From Franconibacter helveticus LMG 23732 (lineage in GTDB: Bacteria > Pseudomonadota > Gammaproteobacteria > Enterobacterales > Enterobacteriaceae), in the NCBI RefSeq assembly GCF_000463115.2, contig NZ_AWFX01000049.1, positions 1 through 64,000 of the forward strand: a stretch of DNA of 64,000 nt, read 5' to 3'. A model generated the notes under the pieces. That model was not told the DNA's origin. It did no database searches and saw only the letters and a program-made list of their open reading frames with translations. A program made the translations under genes and the position numbers. Positions 34,108 to 43,065 of this stretch are shown piece after piece (position 1 is the first letter of the stretch; every line of letters starts with the position of its first letter).

Positions 34108-35643
34108 ATGAATTACCTTTATGTCGCCAGGGTGAAAGACCTGCCGGAAAGCCAGCCGCAAAAAGCGGAAGCAGGTGAAAGTGAAGTGGTGCTGATCCGT
34201 ACCGGCGAGACAGTGCGTGCCTTTCAGAGTAAATGCCCGCATGCAGGCGCGCCGCTGGAAAAGGGGGCAGTGTGCGAGGGGCATCTGGTCTGCCCGTGGC
34301 ATAAAGCGGTGTTTGATATCAGCAACGGCGCATGGCGCGAACCCTTAGCCCTTGCCAGCCTGCGTCAGTATCCGGTGCGCGTGGAAGAAGGAAAAGTTTA
34401 CGTTAGCCCGAAAGCGATGTCGCCCGCCTTGCGTGCGCAGATCCGCGGCGAGGAAACGCAAACTTTTGTTATTCTCGGCACCGGGGCGGCGGGCAGCGCG
34501 GCAGCTATTACGCTTCGCGATGAAGGTTTCAACGGCAAACTTATTCTTATCGACCGCGAGCGCGAAGCGCCTTACGACCGCACCGCGCTTAGCAAATTCG
34601 TGCCCGCCGGCAAAATGAAAATCAGTGAAGTGCCGCATCCGCTGGACGAAAATTTCTGGCAGCAGCCTGGCGTGGAGGTGATTCGCGAAGAAGTGGAATC
34701 GCTTGATCCTGCGCTTCGCGAATTGCGGCTGGAAAGCGGCGAGACGCTGACTTTTGACAAGCTGCTGCTGGCGACAGGCGGCGCGCCGCAGCGCCCGGAA
34801 CTGCCTGGCAACCGGCTGAAAGGCGTGCATCTGCTGCGCAGCATCGAACAGGCCGATGCCCTGCTCAAAGAAGTTGACCGCGAGCAGCAGCTGGTGATTA
34901 TCGGCAACAGTTTTATCGCCCTGGAGTTGGCTGCTGCGCTGCGCAACCAGGATATCGACGTCACGGTGATAGCGCGCCATGCCTTGCCGTTTGCAAAGCA
35001 GTTCGGCGAAGAGGCGGCGCGCGGTTTTCGCGAACTGCATGAGCAAAACGGCGTGCGCTTTGTCACCGGCGAGCCGCAGGCGCTGGAAGGAGACGAGCAT
35101 GTTCATAGCGTGACGCTAAAAGATGGCCGCAAGATCGCTGCCCAGGTTGTGGTGTTCGCCACCGGCATCAAGCCGGTTACCGGTTTTACGCATACCCTCA
35201 TTCAGGAAGAGGATGGCAGCCTGCGCACCAACAACCGGCTGGAAGCGGCGGCGAATATCTGGGCGGCAGGCGATATTGCAAGCTACCCCGCGCCGGAGGG
35301 CCTGCGCCGCGTCGAGCACTGGCGCGTGGCGCAACAGCAGGGGCGTGTCGCCGCGCTGAATATGCTGGGTAAACAGGAAGTCTTCGATCGCGCGCCTTTT
35401 TTCTGGACGACGCATTACGGCACTCGCTATGAATATCTTGGGCACGCTGAAAGCTGGGATAACTATAAATTTATCGGCTCGTTCGCTGAGAAAAAATTTA
35501 TCGCGCTTTATGGCGAGGCGGGCCTGTTAAAAGCGGTGCTGAGCTGCGGATATTATACCGGCACAGCGGCACTGCTGTTACGCATGCAGCAGCCGATAAC
35601 GGTTGAAGAGGCGCAGGAAATTATTTTATCGGCGCAGGGATAA
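34108..35643 (+). CDS. Rieske [2Fe-2S]/FAD-NAD(P)H oxidoreductase (AIFM3/ferredoxin-reductase type)
   Basis: A 511-residue cytoplasmic fusion. Residues 1-105 are a Rieske domain with Cys43-x-His45 (CPHAG) and Cys62-x2-His65 (CPWHK). Residues about 112-430 are a pyridine-nucleotide disulfide-oxidoreductase module: the FAD glycine motif ILGTGAAGSAAA near 117, an NAD motif IIGNSFIALELAAAL near 265 and the second FAD motif IWAAGDIA near 390. The C-terminal 80 residues resemble the reductase C-terminal domain. The domain order matches AIFM3-like proteins and electron-transfer reductases of monooxygenases, but no oxygenase gene is adjacent; partner unknown. AGGAGG lies about 10 bases before ATG 34108. 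A strong terminator follows. Confidence 0.86.
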   Translation: MNYLYVARVKDLPESQPQKAEAGESEVVLIRTGETVRAFQSKCPHAGAPLEKGAVCEGHLVCPWHKAVFDISNGAWREPLALASLRQYPVRVEEGKVYVSPKAMSPALRAQIRGEETQTFVILGTGAAGSAAAITLRDEGFNGKLILIDREREAPYDRTALSKFVPAGKMKISEVPHPLDENFWQQPGVEVIREEVESLDPALRELRLESGETLTFDKLLLATGGAPQRPELPGNRLKGVHLLRSIEQADALLKEVDREQQLVIIGNSFIALELAAALRNQDIDVTVIARHALPFAKQFGEEAARGFRELHEQNGVRFVTGEPQALEGDEHVHSVTLKDGRKIAAQVVVFATGIKPVTGFTHTLIQEEDGSLRTNNRLEAAANIWAAGDIASYPAPEGLRRVEHWRVAQQQGRVAALNMLGKQEVFDRAPFFWTTHYGTRYEYLGHAESWDNYKFIGSFAEKKFIALYGEAGLLKAVLSCGYYTGTAALLLRMQQPITVEEAQEIILSAQG

Positions 35644-35675
35644 AACGGTATAGCCTTTTAGCTGACGGGAAAATT

Positions 35676-35709
35676 AACCGGGCCGCCCTTTGGCGGCCCG
35701 GTTTTTTTA
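35676..35709 (+). terminator. Terminator of the Rieske oxidoreductase gene
   Basis: A perfect 12-bp stem AACCGGGCCGCC / GGCGGCCCGGTT with a CTTT loop, followed by TTTTTT. Very strong intrinsic terminator 32 bases after the stop codon. Confidence 0.95.
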
Positions 35710-35875
35710 TGGACAGAACGGGCGCGGCCTGGCGCCAGACAACCTGAGTCAGGTTGCATAATCGTCCATGTCCGCTTTTTAACTAAAGAAGCATGGCGAA
35801 GCGGCTAATTGTGCGTCAGTCACAATTTTTGGCTGTTAAGTAAGCAATAAGGTGATGCTGTTCGCCATTTCATTT

Positions 35876-35891
35876 TGACAGGTACGTCACA
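35876..35891 (+). promoter_or_regulatory. Possible CRP site of araE
   Basis: TGACA-GGTACG-TCACA has one perfect half-site and the correct 6-bp spacer. It lies just upstream of the AraC half-site, the usual arrangement in ara promoters. The left half is weak. Confidence 0.45.
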
Positions 35892-35904
35892 AAACCGAGG
35901 TGTG

Positions 35905-35921
35905 TAGCTGGTTAGTCCATA
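35905..35921 (+). promoter_or_regulatory. AraC half-site upstream of araE
   Basis: TAGC-TGGTTAG-TCCATA matches the AraC half-site consensus TAGC-N7-TCCATA at all fixed positions. A second half-site at the expected 21-bp pitch is not obvious. It supports arabinose control of araE at this new location. Confidence 0.75.
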
Positions 35922-36009
35922 TCTGCGCCGCTTTAGCGCCTGACTCTTCTTGCAGGATTCTTCTACCGTTATCGTGTTGGCAACGTGCCTCTGAACGGGA
36001 GAAGTAAAG

Positions 36010-37428
36010 ATGTCCTCGGTAAGTGATGTCACGCCTGGATTAACGGCGCACGAGCGTAAAGTGCGCCGCATGAATTTATTCGTATCGGTTTCCGCCGCCG
36101 TCGCCGGATTATTATTCGGACTGGATATTGGCGTTATTGCCGGAGCCTTGCCCTTTATTACCGACCATTTTTCCCTGGGCAGCAGGGCGCAGGAGTGGGT
36201 CGTAAGCAGTATGATGTTGGGCGCCGCGCTGGGTGCGCTTTTTAACGGCTGGCTCTCCTCGCGGCTGGGACGAAAATACAGTCTGCTGGCGGGCGCTATC
36301 TTATTTATCCTCGGCTCGCTTGGCTCTGCTTTCGCCACCTCGCTTGAGATTTTACTTATTTCCCGCGTGGTGCTGGGCGTGGCGGTGGGCATCGCCTCTT
36401 ATACCGCGCCGCTCTATCTTTCCGAAATGGCCTCGGAAAATGTGCGCGGCAAAATGATTAGCCTTTATCAATTAATGGTCACGCTGGGTATTTTGCTCGC
36501 CTTTTTGTCTGATACGGCGCTGAGCTACAGCGGCAACTGGCGCGCCATGCTCGGCGTGCTGGCGCTGCCTGCCATTGCGCTGCTGATTATGGTTATCTTC
36601 CTGCCTAACAGCCCGCGCTGGCTGGCGGCGAAGGGTAAGCATATCGAAGCGGAAGAGGTGCTGCGTATGCTGCGCGACACTTCTGAAAAGGCGCGCCAGG
36701 AGCTGAACGACATTCGCGAAAGCCTGAAGGTGAAGCAGGGCGGCTGGTCGCTGTTTAAAGCCAACCGCAACGTGCGCCGCGCTGTTTTTCTCGGCATGCT
36801 GCTACAGGCGATGCAGCAGTTTACCGGTATGAATATCATCATGTACTACGCGCCGAAAATTTTCGAAATGGCCGGGTTCGCCAGCACGGAGCAGCAGATG
36901 ATAGCGACCGTAGTGGTTGGACTAACCTTTATGCTCGCCACGTTTATCGCCGTGTTTACCGTTGATAAAGCCGGGCGCAAACCCGCGCTGAAGATTGGCT
37001 TTAGCGTTATGGCGACAGGTACGCTGGTGCTTGGCTATTGTCTGATGCAGGTAAACGGCGGGGAGATTTCGCGCGGTATTTCCTGGCTTTCCGTCGGCAT
37101 GACCATGATGTGCATCGCAGGCTACGCCATGAGCGCCGCGCCGGTGGTGTGGATCCTCTGTTCTGAGATCCAGCCGCTGAAATGCCGCGACTTCGGCGTA
37201 ACCTGTTCAACAACGACGAACTGGGTGTCGAATATGATAATCGGCGCCACCTTCCTGACGCTGATTGATAGCGTCGGCGCGGCGGGCACGTTCTGGATCT
37301 ACACGCTGCTGAACATGGCGTTTATCGGCGTAACCTTCTGGCTTATTCCGGAAACCAAAAACGTCACCCTTGAGCATATCGAGAAAAACCTGATGGCGGG
37401 CAAGAAGCTTCGCGATATCGGACAGTAA
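36010..37428 (+). CDS. araE: Arabinose:proton symporter AraE
   Basis: A 472-residue 12-TM sugar porter that imports L-arabinose with a proton across the inner membrane. The sequence is very close to E. coli AraE along its length ([65 protein letters not shown]). Family motifs RLGRKYS and PESPRxL-type loops are intact. The start follows GGGAGAAGTAAAG. An AraC half-site lies about 90 bp upstream. In E. coli araE is near lysA-galR at 64 min, not next to proC, so it has been relocated or gained here. It shares a two-way terminator with proC. Confidence 0.96.
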   Translation: MSSVSDVTPGLTAHERKVRRMNLFVSVSAAVAGLLFGLDIGVIAGALPFITDHFSLGSRAQEWVVSSMMLGAALGALFNGWLSSRLGRKYSLLAGAILFILGSLGSAFATSLEILLISRVVLGVAVGIASYTAPLYLSEMASENVRGKMISLYQLMVTLGILLAFLSDTALSYSGNWRAMLGVLALPAIALLIMVIFLPNSPRWLAAKGKHIEAEEVLRMLRDTSEKARQELNDIRESLKVKQGGWSLFKANRNVRRAVFLGMLLQAMQQFTGMNIIMYYAPKIFEMAGFASTEQQMIATVVVGLTFMLATFIAVFTVDKAGRKPALKIGFSVMATGTLVLGYCLMQVNGGEISRGISWLSVGMTMMCIAGYAMSAAPVVWILCSEIQPLKCRDFGVTCSTTTNWVSNMIIGATFLTLIDSVGAAGTFWIYTLLNMAFIGVTFWLIPETKNVTLEHIEKNLMAGKKLRDIGQ

Positions 37429-37453
37429 AAAAGGCCCCCGCGGGGGCCTTTTT
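37427..37453. terminator. Bidirectional terminator between araE and proC
   Basis: AAAAAAGGCCCCCG / CGGGGGCCTTTTT is a perfect palindrome with A-run and T-run on either side, overlapping the araE stop codon and just beyond the proC stop. It can serve both convergent genes. Confidence 0.95.
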
Positions 37454-37454
37454 C

Positions 37455-38264
37455 TTAGCCTTTGCTGAGCTTTTCCGACTTCGCCATACAGGCCTGCATC
37501 GCTTCAATCACCGCAGAGCGGAAACCGCGCTCTTCCAGAACCCGCACCGCTTCAATCGTCGTACCGGCAGGGGAGCAGACCATATCTTTCAACTCGCCCG
37601 GATGCTTGCCCGTCTCCAGCACCATCTTCGCCGAGCCCATTACCGCCTGCGCGGCGAATTTATAGGCCTGAGCGCGCGGCATGCCGCCGAGCACGGCGGC
37701 GTCGGCCATCGCTTCGATAAACATAAAGACATAGGCTGGCGCCGAGCCGCTAACGCCCACCACCGGATGGATCAGGTATTCCGCCACGACTTCCGCTTCG
37801 CCGAAGCTTCTGAAAATGGTCAGTACCGTATCGATATCTTCCTGGGTCGCCAGCGCATTGGGGGTGATGGAAGTCATGCCCGCCTGCACAAGCGACGGCG
37901 TGTTAGGCATGGTGCGGATGATTTTACGGTCATGGCCGAGCGCAGTGGCAAGCTGATCCAGCGTCACGCCTGCGGCGATAGAAACCACCAGCGACTCCTT
38001 ATTAAAGCTGGAGGCGATATCGCTCAGCACTTTCACCGTGATGTTCGGCTTAACCGCGCTGAAAACGATATCGGCGGTCTGCGCCACTTCCTGCGCGCTC
38101 TGGGCGCCGTTAATGCCGTACGCTTCGCGCAGCTCAGCGACATTTTCCGGCGTCGGCGTATAGACCCAAATCTGCTCCGCCCGCGCCTGGCCGCTGGCGA
38201 GCAGCCCGCCGAGAATCGCTTTACCCATGTTGCCGCAACCGATAAACCCTATTTTCTTTTCCAC
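37455..38264 (-). CDS. proC: Pyrroline-5-carboxylate reductase
   Basis: A 269-residue cytoplasmic enzyme reducing 1-pyrroline-5-carboxylate to proline with NAD(P)H, the last step of proline synthesis. N-terminal dinucleotide motif GFIGCGNMGKAI (residues 6-17), the AVKPN motif near 70 and the C-terminal signature GSAKMVLETGKHPGELKDMVCSPAGTT are all present. Length equals E. coli ProC (269). Convergent with araE, divergent from the following operon. Confidence 0.97.
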   Translation of the reverse strand: MEKKIGFIGCGNMGKAILGGLLASGQARAEQIWVYTPTPENVAELREAYGINGAQSAQEVAQTADIVFSAVKPNITVKVLSDIASSFNKESLVVSIAAGVTLDQLATALGHDRKIIRTMPNTPSLVQAGMTSITPNALATQEDIDTVLTIFRSFGEAEVVAEYLIHPVVGVSGSAPAYVFMFIEAMADAAVLGGMPRAQAYKFAAQAVMGSAKMVLETGKHPGELKDMVCSPAGTTIEAVRVLEERGFRSAVIEAMQACMAKSEKLSKG

Positions 38265-38372
38265 CGCGTCGCTCCGTTTTGTCGCTTAAGTATCAGAGGG
38301 GCTCTAGCTTAACGCGCTTTTGGGCGATCCGTTAAGGCTTCGGCTACGCTTAACTGAAAATGAGGAGGTGAC

Positions 38373-38885
38373 ATGGACAAGACAACGGATGAATACCGCA
38401 GCCGTCGCTATCCGATTCACGAAGACATGCGCGCCCAGCGGGTAGAGTGGGTATTACAGCGCGGCGGCAACTGGCTGCTTTACGCGATAGTGATAGTCGC
38501 CCTGCTTGGCGGCTTTTCCGACGGCTGGCTTAGCGAAACGACGAAGACCAATGCGCAGGGTTCGCTGATGGTGGAATACCAGCGTTTTTTACGCTCGGAA
38601 AGCGACGAGCCCTTCACGCTTCGCATTAAAGGCGAGCCGAATCAGCCGGCAACGGTGCGGCTTTCAGGCGACTTTATGGATAAATTCGTTATTCAGACGC
38701 TGCGCCCCCAGCCGCTGATAACGCACGCTTCTACCCATGCGCTTTTACTCACTTTCCCTGCCACCCCATCGGGGGAGCATGCTGTCTGGTTAATGACGCA
38801 GCCGCAGACCGCGGGGCTTTTAACGTCGCAGATAACCCTTGACGGAACGGCTCCCGTCACGCTGAAACAGTGGGTATATCCTTAG
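38373..38885 (+). CDS. Membrane-anchored protein of unknown function
   Basis: A 170-residue protein not recognised as a named family. It has a charged cytoplasmic start (MDKTTDEYRSRRYPIHEDMR), one strong transmembrane helix at about residues 33-48 (NWLLYAIVIVALLGGF), and an exported-looking domain of about 115 residues rich in beta-prone segments. The cationic residues before the helix put the C-terminal domain in the periplasm. It lies 9 bp before a YetF-like gene which in turn overlaps yaiI, so the three are one operon; a joint role with the YetF-like protein is the natural guess. AGGAGG precedes the ATG. Confidence 0.8.
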   Translation: MDKTTDEYRSRRYPIHEDMRAQRVEWVLQRGGNWLLYAIVIVALLGGFSDGWLSETTKTNAQGSLMVEYQRFLRSESDEPFTLRIKGEPNQPATVRLSGDFMDKFVIQTLRPQPLITHASTHALLLTFPATPSGEHAVWLMTQPQTAGLLTSQITLDGTAPVTLKQWVYP

Positions 38886-38894
38886 GAGAGAAAC

Positions 38895-39350
38895 ATGGAA
38901 AGCGTACTTCGCGCGGCGGGAATGTACGTGCTGCTGCTGATTGTGTTGAAAATTGCCGGACGGCGCACGTTGCTTGAGATGAACTCTTTCGATTTTGTTT
39001 TGTTGCTTATCATCAGCGAGGCGACGCAACAGGCGCTTCTTGGCAACGACTTCTCGTTCACTGGCGCGGCCATTACCATCATCACCCTGATTGTGCTTGA
39101 TATTCTTTTCAGCTACCTGAAAAACGCGATCCCGCGGCTTGATCTGATTATTGACGGATCGCCGCTGATCCTGGTGGAGAACGGCAAGCTGCTGGAAAAA
39201 CGCATGCGAAGATCCGGCATTTCCGAAGAAGATATTTTGAGTTCGGCGCGCAGCGCCCAGGGCATTGAGCGGCTGGATCAGATAAAATTCGCCATCCTTG
39301 AGAAAAACGGCAAGATAGCCGTGATTCCCGCAGAAAAACAGGAGGCGTAA
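38895..39350 (+). CDS. YetF/DUF421-family inner-membrane protein
   Basis: A 151-residue protein of the DUF421 (YetF/YdfS) family: two or three N-terminal membrane spans (about 5-70), then the cytoplasmic domain with the hallmark [21 protein letters not shown] near residues 22-42 and [16 protein letters not shown]....[10 protein letters not shown] near 90-125. Bacterial relatives affect spore envelope and antibiotic responses, but the biochemical role is unknown. GGAGAG precedes the ATG. Its stop codon overlaps the start of yaiI (TAATG). Confidence 0.85.
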   Translation: MESVLRAAGMYVLLLIVLKIAGRRTLLEMNSFDFVLLLIISEATQQALLGNDFSFTGAAITIITLIVLDILFSYLKNAIPRLDLIIDGSPLILVENGKLLEKRMRRSGISEEDILSSARSAQGIERLDQIKFAILEKNGKIAVIPAEKQEA

Positions 39351-39799
39351 TGCCAGTTTGGGTGGATGCCGATGCGTGTCCTAACGTGATAAAAGAAGTG
39401 CTGTTTCGCGCGGCGGAACGCACGCAAATCGCTGTAACGCTGGTGGCGAACCAGAATATCCGGGTGCCGCCCTCGCGGTTTATCCGCGCCATGCGCGTGC
39501 CGGCGGGCTTTGATGTAGCCGACAACGAGATTGTCCGCTTATGCGAACCGGGGGATCTGGTGATTACCGCTGATATTCCGCTCGCGGCGGAAGTGCTGGC
39601 GAAAGGGGCGGCGGCGTTAAACCCGCGCGGCGAGCTTTACAGCGAAGCGACCATAAAAGAGCGGCTGACCATGCGCGATTTTATGGAGACGCTGCGCTCA
39701 AGCGGCATCCAGACCGGCGGGCCTGACAGCCTGAGCCAGCGTGACCGGCAACGTTTCGCCGCCGAGCTTGATAAATGGCTTAGCGGCAAAACGCGTTAA
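39350..39799 (+). CDS. yaiI: YaiI, UPF0178/DUF188 (NYN-like) protein
   Basis: A 149-residue cytoplasmic protein matching E. coli YaiI. The N-terminal [14 protein letters not shown] and the internal [15 protein letters not shown] carry conserved Asp residues recalling PIN/NYN nuclease folds; activity has not been shown. In E. coli yaiI stands alone beside proC; here it is translationally coupled to the YetF-like gene. Confidence 0.93.
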   Translation: MPVWVDADACPNVIKEVLFRAAERTQIAVTLVANQNIRVPPSRFIRAMRVPAGFDVADNEIVRLCEPGDLVITADIPLAAEVLAKGAAALNPRGELYSEATIKERLTMRDFMETLRSSGIQTGGPDSLSQRDRQRFAAELDKWLSGKTR

Positions 39800-39802
39800 G
39801 GC

Positions 39803-40576
39803 TTAGACCCAGCTATCGTCGTCATTGCCGAAATCATCACCGCCAAAATCATCGCCGCCGAAGTCATTATTGAAATCTTCGTTGGCGTAATAATCGTTGG
39901 TGTTGTCCTGCTGTAAGCCTGCATCCTGATTCAAAAACTGGCTGTCATCCGCCTGGTTGTAATCTTCCACCGCGTTAACGGCGCCGTTGTCTGCGGGTTG
40001 CGCCGGTTCGTTGATAATATTCACAATCTCCTGCGGCTGATGATGGCTGAACATGCTGGTCAGCATATTGCCAAGCACCACGCCGCCTGCGACGCCCGCC
40101 GCCGTTTGCAGGGCGCCTGCCATAAAGCCGCCGCCGCGCGGCGCGCTGTAGCTTTGCTGGGCGTATCCCTGCGCCGGCGCGTTGTTATAGCTGCCTGGCG
40201 CGGCATTCTGGTAGTTTTGCGCGCCCGGGATGGCATCTGAGCTGCGTCCCGCCTGAGCCTGCTGTTGCGGCTCGGCTGCGCGTGAACCGCCGCCAAACAG
40301 CCCGGCCAGAAACCCGCCGCTGCTCTGCTGTTGTTTAGAGGCGTGCTGCAACTGCGCTACCTGCGCCTCAAGCCCCTGAACACGGCTGTTGAGTTCTTTA
40401 ATGGCGGCTTCCTGAATCAGGATGGTTTGCGCCATGTAATAACCGGCCGCAGGCTGCTCGCGCAGATGCTGTTCAATAAGTTGCTGGGCGGCGGCGTCGC
40501 GCGGCGCGCTGTTAGCCTCAGCGGTTTTCAGTCTGGAAAAGAGTCCGTCAATCAGACGCTGTTCTTCCGATTGCAT
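39803..40576 (-). CDS. DUF2076 domain-containing protein
   Basis: A 257-residue protein of the DUF2076 family. Residues 1-80 are helical and likely coiled coil (EEQRLIDGLFSRLKTAEANS, AAIKELNSRVQGLEAQVAQLQ). Residues 86-200 are Gly/Ala/Gln-rich with a hydrophobic glycine-zipper-like stretch GGGFMAGALQTAAGVAGGVVLGNML (about 148-172). The C-terminal 60 residues are very acidic and end in repeats DFGGDDFGGDDFGNDDDSW. No signal peptide. Sometimes annotated as periplasmic ligand-binding sensor, without proof. It lies 3 bp from yaiI convergently, and is not in the E. coli K-12 locus. Confidence 0.85.
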   Translation of the reverse strand: MQSEEQRLIDGLFSRLKTAEANSAPRDAAAQQLIEQHLREQPAAGYYMAQTILIQEAAIKELNSRVQGLEAQVAQLQHASKQQQSSGGFLAGLFGGGSRAAEPQQQAQAGRSSDAIPGAQNYQNAAPGSYNNAPAQGYAQQSYSAPRGGGFMAGALQTAAGVAGGVVLGNMLTSMFSHHQPQEIVNIINEPAQPADNGAVNAVEDYNQADDSQFLNQDAGLQQDNTNDYYANEDFNNDFGGDDFGGDDFGNDDDSWV

Positions 40577-40738
40577 GATGCCTACCTCTGTGATTGGGTC
40601 ATAAAACTAAGTCTGGAGAAAATTCCGCGGTTGTAAACACCCTGATTCGTAAAGCTATTAAGAAATGTGTTACCAGAGGCTCGCGCGCAGGGGTTGTACC
40701 CGGCCTGCGTTTTCAAGTAAGGTGGGCGTTTCTGAATG

Positions 40739-40756
40739 TGCAAGATAAGCTTTACA
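40739..40756 (+). promoter_or_regulatory. Weak TyrR box of aroL
   Basis: TGCAAG-ATAAGC-TTTACA matches TGTAAA-N6-TTTACA at 10 of 12 positions. E. coli aroL also has more than one TyrR box upstream of the promoter. Confidence 0.55.
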
Positions 40757-40813
40757 GCTTTGGTTTACTTTCGACTGAAATTAAATCTTAATATCAGCCA
40801 CTTGAAACAAAAC

Positions 40814-40831
40814 TGTAACTTTTATTTTACA
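40814..40831 (+). promoter_or_regulatory. Strong TyrR box of aroL
   Basis: TGTAAC-TTTTAT-TTTACA matches the TyrR box TGTAAA-N6-TTTACA at 11 of 12 positions. It lies just upstream of the aroL promoter, where TyrR with tyrosine represses. Confidence 0.85.
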
Positions 40832-40839
40832 GCTGTCCA

Positions 40840-40858
40840 TTGTACTAGCGTGATGATA
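40840..40858 (+). promoter_or_regulatory. Trp repressor-like operator overlapping the aroL promoter
   Basis: TTGTACTAGCGTGATGATA contains the TrpR half-site GTACTAG and sits at the place of the TrpR operator in E. coli aroL (GTACTAGTTTGAT). TATGAT at 40856-40861 is a likely -10. The second half of the operator is degenerate. Confidence 0.6.
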
Positions 40859-40927
40859 TGATAACGCCTCCACTACGCTATTTACGCTTAACCCGTCCTG
40901 GCGACAGCGACTGAGGATCCTCCATCC

Positions 40928-41452
40928 ATGACTCAACCCATTTTCCTGGTCGGCGCTCGCGGCTGCGGCAAAACCACCATTGGGAAAGCGCTGGCGAAAG
41001 CCCTGGAATACGCCTTTGTCGATACCGATCACTGGCTGCTTGAAAGCTCGGGCATGACCGTGGCGGAGATTGTTGAAAGCGAGGGGTGGCCGGGGTTTCG
41101 CGCCCGGGAAACGCAGGCGCTGAAGAGTGTTACCGCGCCTTCCACGCTCATCGCCACCGGCGGCGGTATGGTGCTGGCGCCGGAAAACCGCCTGTTTATG
41201 CGTGAAAAAGGGGCCGTTATCTATTTACAGGCGCCGCCGCAGGAGTTGGCGCGCCGGCTGGAAGCTTTTCCGGAAGCGGGGCAGCGCCCGACGCTGACCG
41301 GCAAGCCTGTCGCGCAGGAGATAAGCGAGGTGCTCGCCGAGCGCGAGCCGCTCTACCGCCAGGCCGCGCATCATGTGATCAACGCCGCCCGGCCGCCAGA
41401 AGAGATTGTCGAGGCGGTCATTGCGGCGCTGCGTCTGGCGCAGGCAAGCTAA
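40928..41452 (+). CDS. aroL: Shikimate kinase II
   Basis: A 174-residue P-loop kinase that phosphorylates shikimate with ATP, step five of chorismate synthesis. Walker [10 protein letters not shown] (residues 9-17), the shikimate-binding DTDHW (32-36), and the GGG motif (IATGGGMVL) are present; length equals E. coli AroL (174). It heads the aroL-yaiA-aroM group controlled by TyrR, with TyrR boxes and a TrpR-like site in its promoter. GGATCCTCC supplies only a modest ribosome-binding site. Confidence 0.97.
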   Translation: MTQPIFLVGARGCGKTTIGKALAKALEYAFVDTDHWLLESSGMTVAEIVESEGWPGFRARETQALKSVTAPSTLIATGGGMVLAPENRLFMREKGAVIYLQAPPQELARRLEAFPEAGQRPTLTGKPVAQEISEVLAEREPLYRQAAHHVINAARPPEEIVEAVIAALRLAQAS

Positions 41453-41503
41453 GCGCCGGGATTGTCTATACTTACTGCTTCTGCACAATAAAAAGGAAGC
41501 ATT

Positions 41504-41695
41504 ATGCCAACCAGACCCCCATACCCTCGCGAGTCGCACATCGTTACCGTCGAAAAAGGCGGCACGGATAAAACCGTCACCTGGTATCAGCTGCGTGCGG
41601 ATCACCCGGAGCCGGACACCCTGATCAGCGAGCATGAGACCGAACAGGAAGCGCTTGATGCGCAGCGTCGTTACGAAGACCCCGATAAAACCTGA
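41504..41695 (+). CDS. yaiA: YaiA, small conserved protein
   Basis: A 63-residue cytoplasmic protein that matches E. coli YaiA over the whole length ([30 protein letters not shown]). Function unknown; in E. coli it is co-transcribed with aroL and aroM under TyrR. It follows aroL by 51 bp with AAGGAAGC before the ATG. Confidence 0.93.
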   Translation: MPTRPPYPRESHIVTVEKGGTDKTVTWYQLRADHPEPDTLISEHETEQEALDAQRRYEDPDKT

Positions 41696-41958
41696 CCGCG
41701 ATAACAAGGGAAGGGGGTTGCGCCTGCAACCCTGTCCCTGATTCCGAAAAAACGTTCCCGCCTGGAATTATCACACCATTAATTCATTCGCCTCGTTAAT
41801 AATCCGTTACTATTAAGTTATACCCTTGGGCGCAAGAGGCAAAAAGAGGGGCGGCGCATTAAAGCAAAGCTGCTACGCTTTTTGAACTCCCCCGTACAGC
41901 CTGCCAGGTCAGGTCGTCTGCATTGCAGCAAATAGTCGTTAAGAAAGGCGGTAGAAGA

Positions 41959-42636
41959 ATGAGTGCAACATTGGCGATACTCACTGTCGGTGTGGTGCCG
42001 GTAAGTGCAGTTCTGCCGTTATTAACCGAACATATTTCTGAAGATCAGATAACCCATCTCAGCCTGCTTGGAAAAATCTCTCGCGAAGAGGTGATGGAAG
42101 ACTATTCACCCGATCCGGGCGATGAGGTGATGTTGACGCTGCTTAATGATAACCGGGGGGCGGAAGTTTCCCGTAATAAAGTGGAAAAAGCGTTGCAGGG
42201 GCTGATCGAAGTGCTGGATAACCAGGGCTACGACGTTATTTTGTTGATGAGCACCTACCGCTTTAACTACCTGAAAGCGCACAATTCCATGCTGCTGGAG
42301 CCGGAGCGTATCATCCCGCCTCTGGTGGCTTCTATCGTCGACGGACATCAGGTAGGCGTTGTCATTCCCGTGCCGGAACTGCTGAGCGTGCAGGCGCAAA
42401 AATGGCAGACCCTGGAAAAAGCCCCTTTTTACGCACTGGCGAACCCGGTGTTCGGCACTGATGACGAGCTGATTGCAGCCGGGCGCGACCTCATCGGCCG
42501 CGGCGCCGACGTGCTGGTGCTGGACTGTCTTGGATTTTACCAAAAACACCGTGATCTGCTGCAAAAAGCGCTGGATGTGCCGGTATTGCTTTCGAATGTA
42601 CTGGTGGCGCGGCTTGCGGCGGAACTGCTGGTCTGA
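41959..42636 (+). CDS. aroM: AroM, TyrR-regulated protein of unknown function
   Basis: A 225-residue cytoplasmic protein matching E. coli AroM (225). It belongs to a small Asp/Glu-racemase-like family; the N-terminal [14 protein letters not shown] and [28 protein letters not shown] near the C terminus are typical. No reaction has been shown. Start 41959 was chosen for length and the site GGCGGTAGAAG; the 263-bp gap after yaiA holds a GGGTTGC/GCAACCC hairpin (41715-41732) without a T-run. Confidence 0.93.
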   Translation: MSATLAILTVGVVPVSAVLPLLTEHISEDQITHLSLLGKISREEVMEDYSPDPGDEVMLTLLNDNRGAEVSRNKVEKALQGLIEVLDNQGYDVILLMSTYRFNYLKAHNSMLLEPERIIPPLVASIVDGHQVGVVIPVPELLSVQAQKWQTLEKAPFYALANPVFGTDDELIAAGRDLIGRGADVLVLDCLGFYQKHRDLLQKALDVPVLLSNVLVARLAAELLV

Positions 42637-42718
42637 GGCCGCCTCACAATTTACGTGACAGGCTCGCAGCTTGCCCTCTATATTGTTTTTCCAACCATTT
42701 TTAAAAAAGGGCAAGGCC

Positions 42719-43003
42719 ATGCTTCAGAGTAATGAGTACTTTTCCGGTAAAGTGAAATCCATCGGTTTTACCAGCAGCAGCACGGGCCGCGCGAGCGTAG
42801 GCGTGATGGAGCCGGGCGAATACACCTTTGGCACCGCGCAGCCTGAAGAGATGACGGTGGTAAGCGGCGCGCTGCATGTCCTGCTGCCGGGCGAAACCGA
42901 ATGGAAAACCTATGAAGCGGGCCAGGTTTTCAATGTGCCGGGGCACAGCGAATTTCATCTGCAAGTGGCTGACACAACCTCTTATCTTTGCCGCTACCTC
43001 TGA
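42719..43003 (+). CDS. ppnP: Pyrimidine/purine nucleoside phosphorylase PpnP (YaiE)
   Basis: A 94-residue single-domain cupin, the same length as E. coli PpnP, which phosphorolyses several nucleosides to base and ribose-1-phosphate. Conserved strands [24 protein letters not shown] and [22 protein letters not shown] are intact. Start 42719 matches E. coli and follows AAGGGCAAGGCC. A strong terminator follows. Confidence 0.95.
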   Translation: MLQSNEYFSGKVKSIGFTSSSTGRASVGVMEPGEYTFGTAQPEEMTVVSGALHVLLPGETEWKTYEAGQVFNVPGHSEFHLQVADTTSYLCRYL

Positions 43004-43017
43004 TAGCGACACGGCAT

Positions 43018-43047
43018 AAAAAAAGCACCGTTAAACGGTGCTTTTTT
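43018..43047. terminator. Bidirectional terminator between ppnP and rdgC
   Basis: AAAAAAAGCACCG TTAAA CGGTGCTTTTTT forms a stem with A and T runs on both sides, placed between two convergent genes. Confidence 0.93.
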
Positions 43048-43065
43048 GTTACGCGAGGATGCCGG

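Noticed and set aside
35812..35832. AATTGTG-CGTCAGT-CACAATT palindrome considered as a CRP site for araE
   Set aside because: The spacer between TGTG and CACA is 7 nt, not the 8 nt needed by CRP; the site at 35876-35891 has the right spacing.
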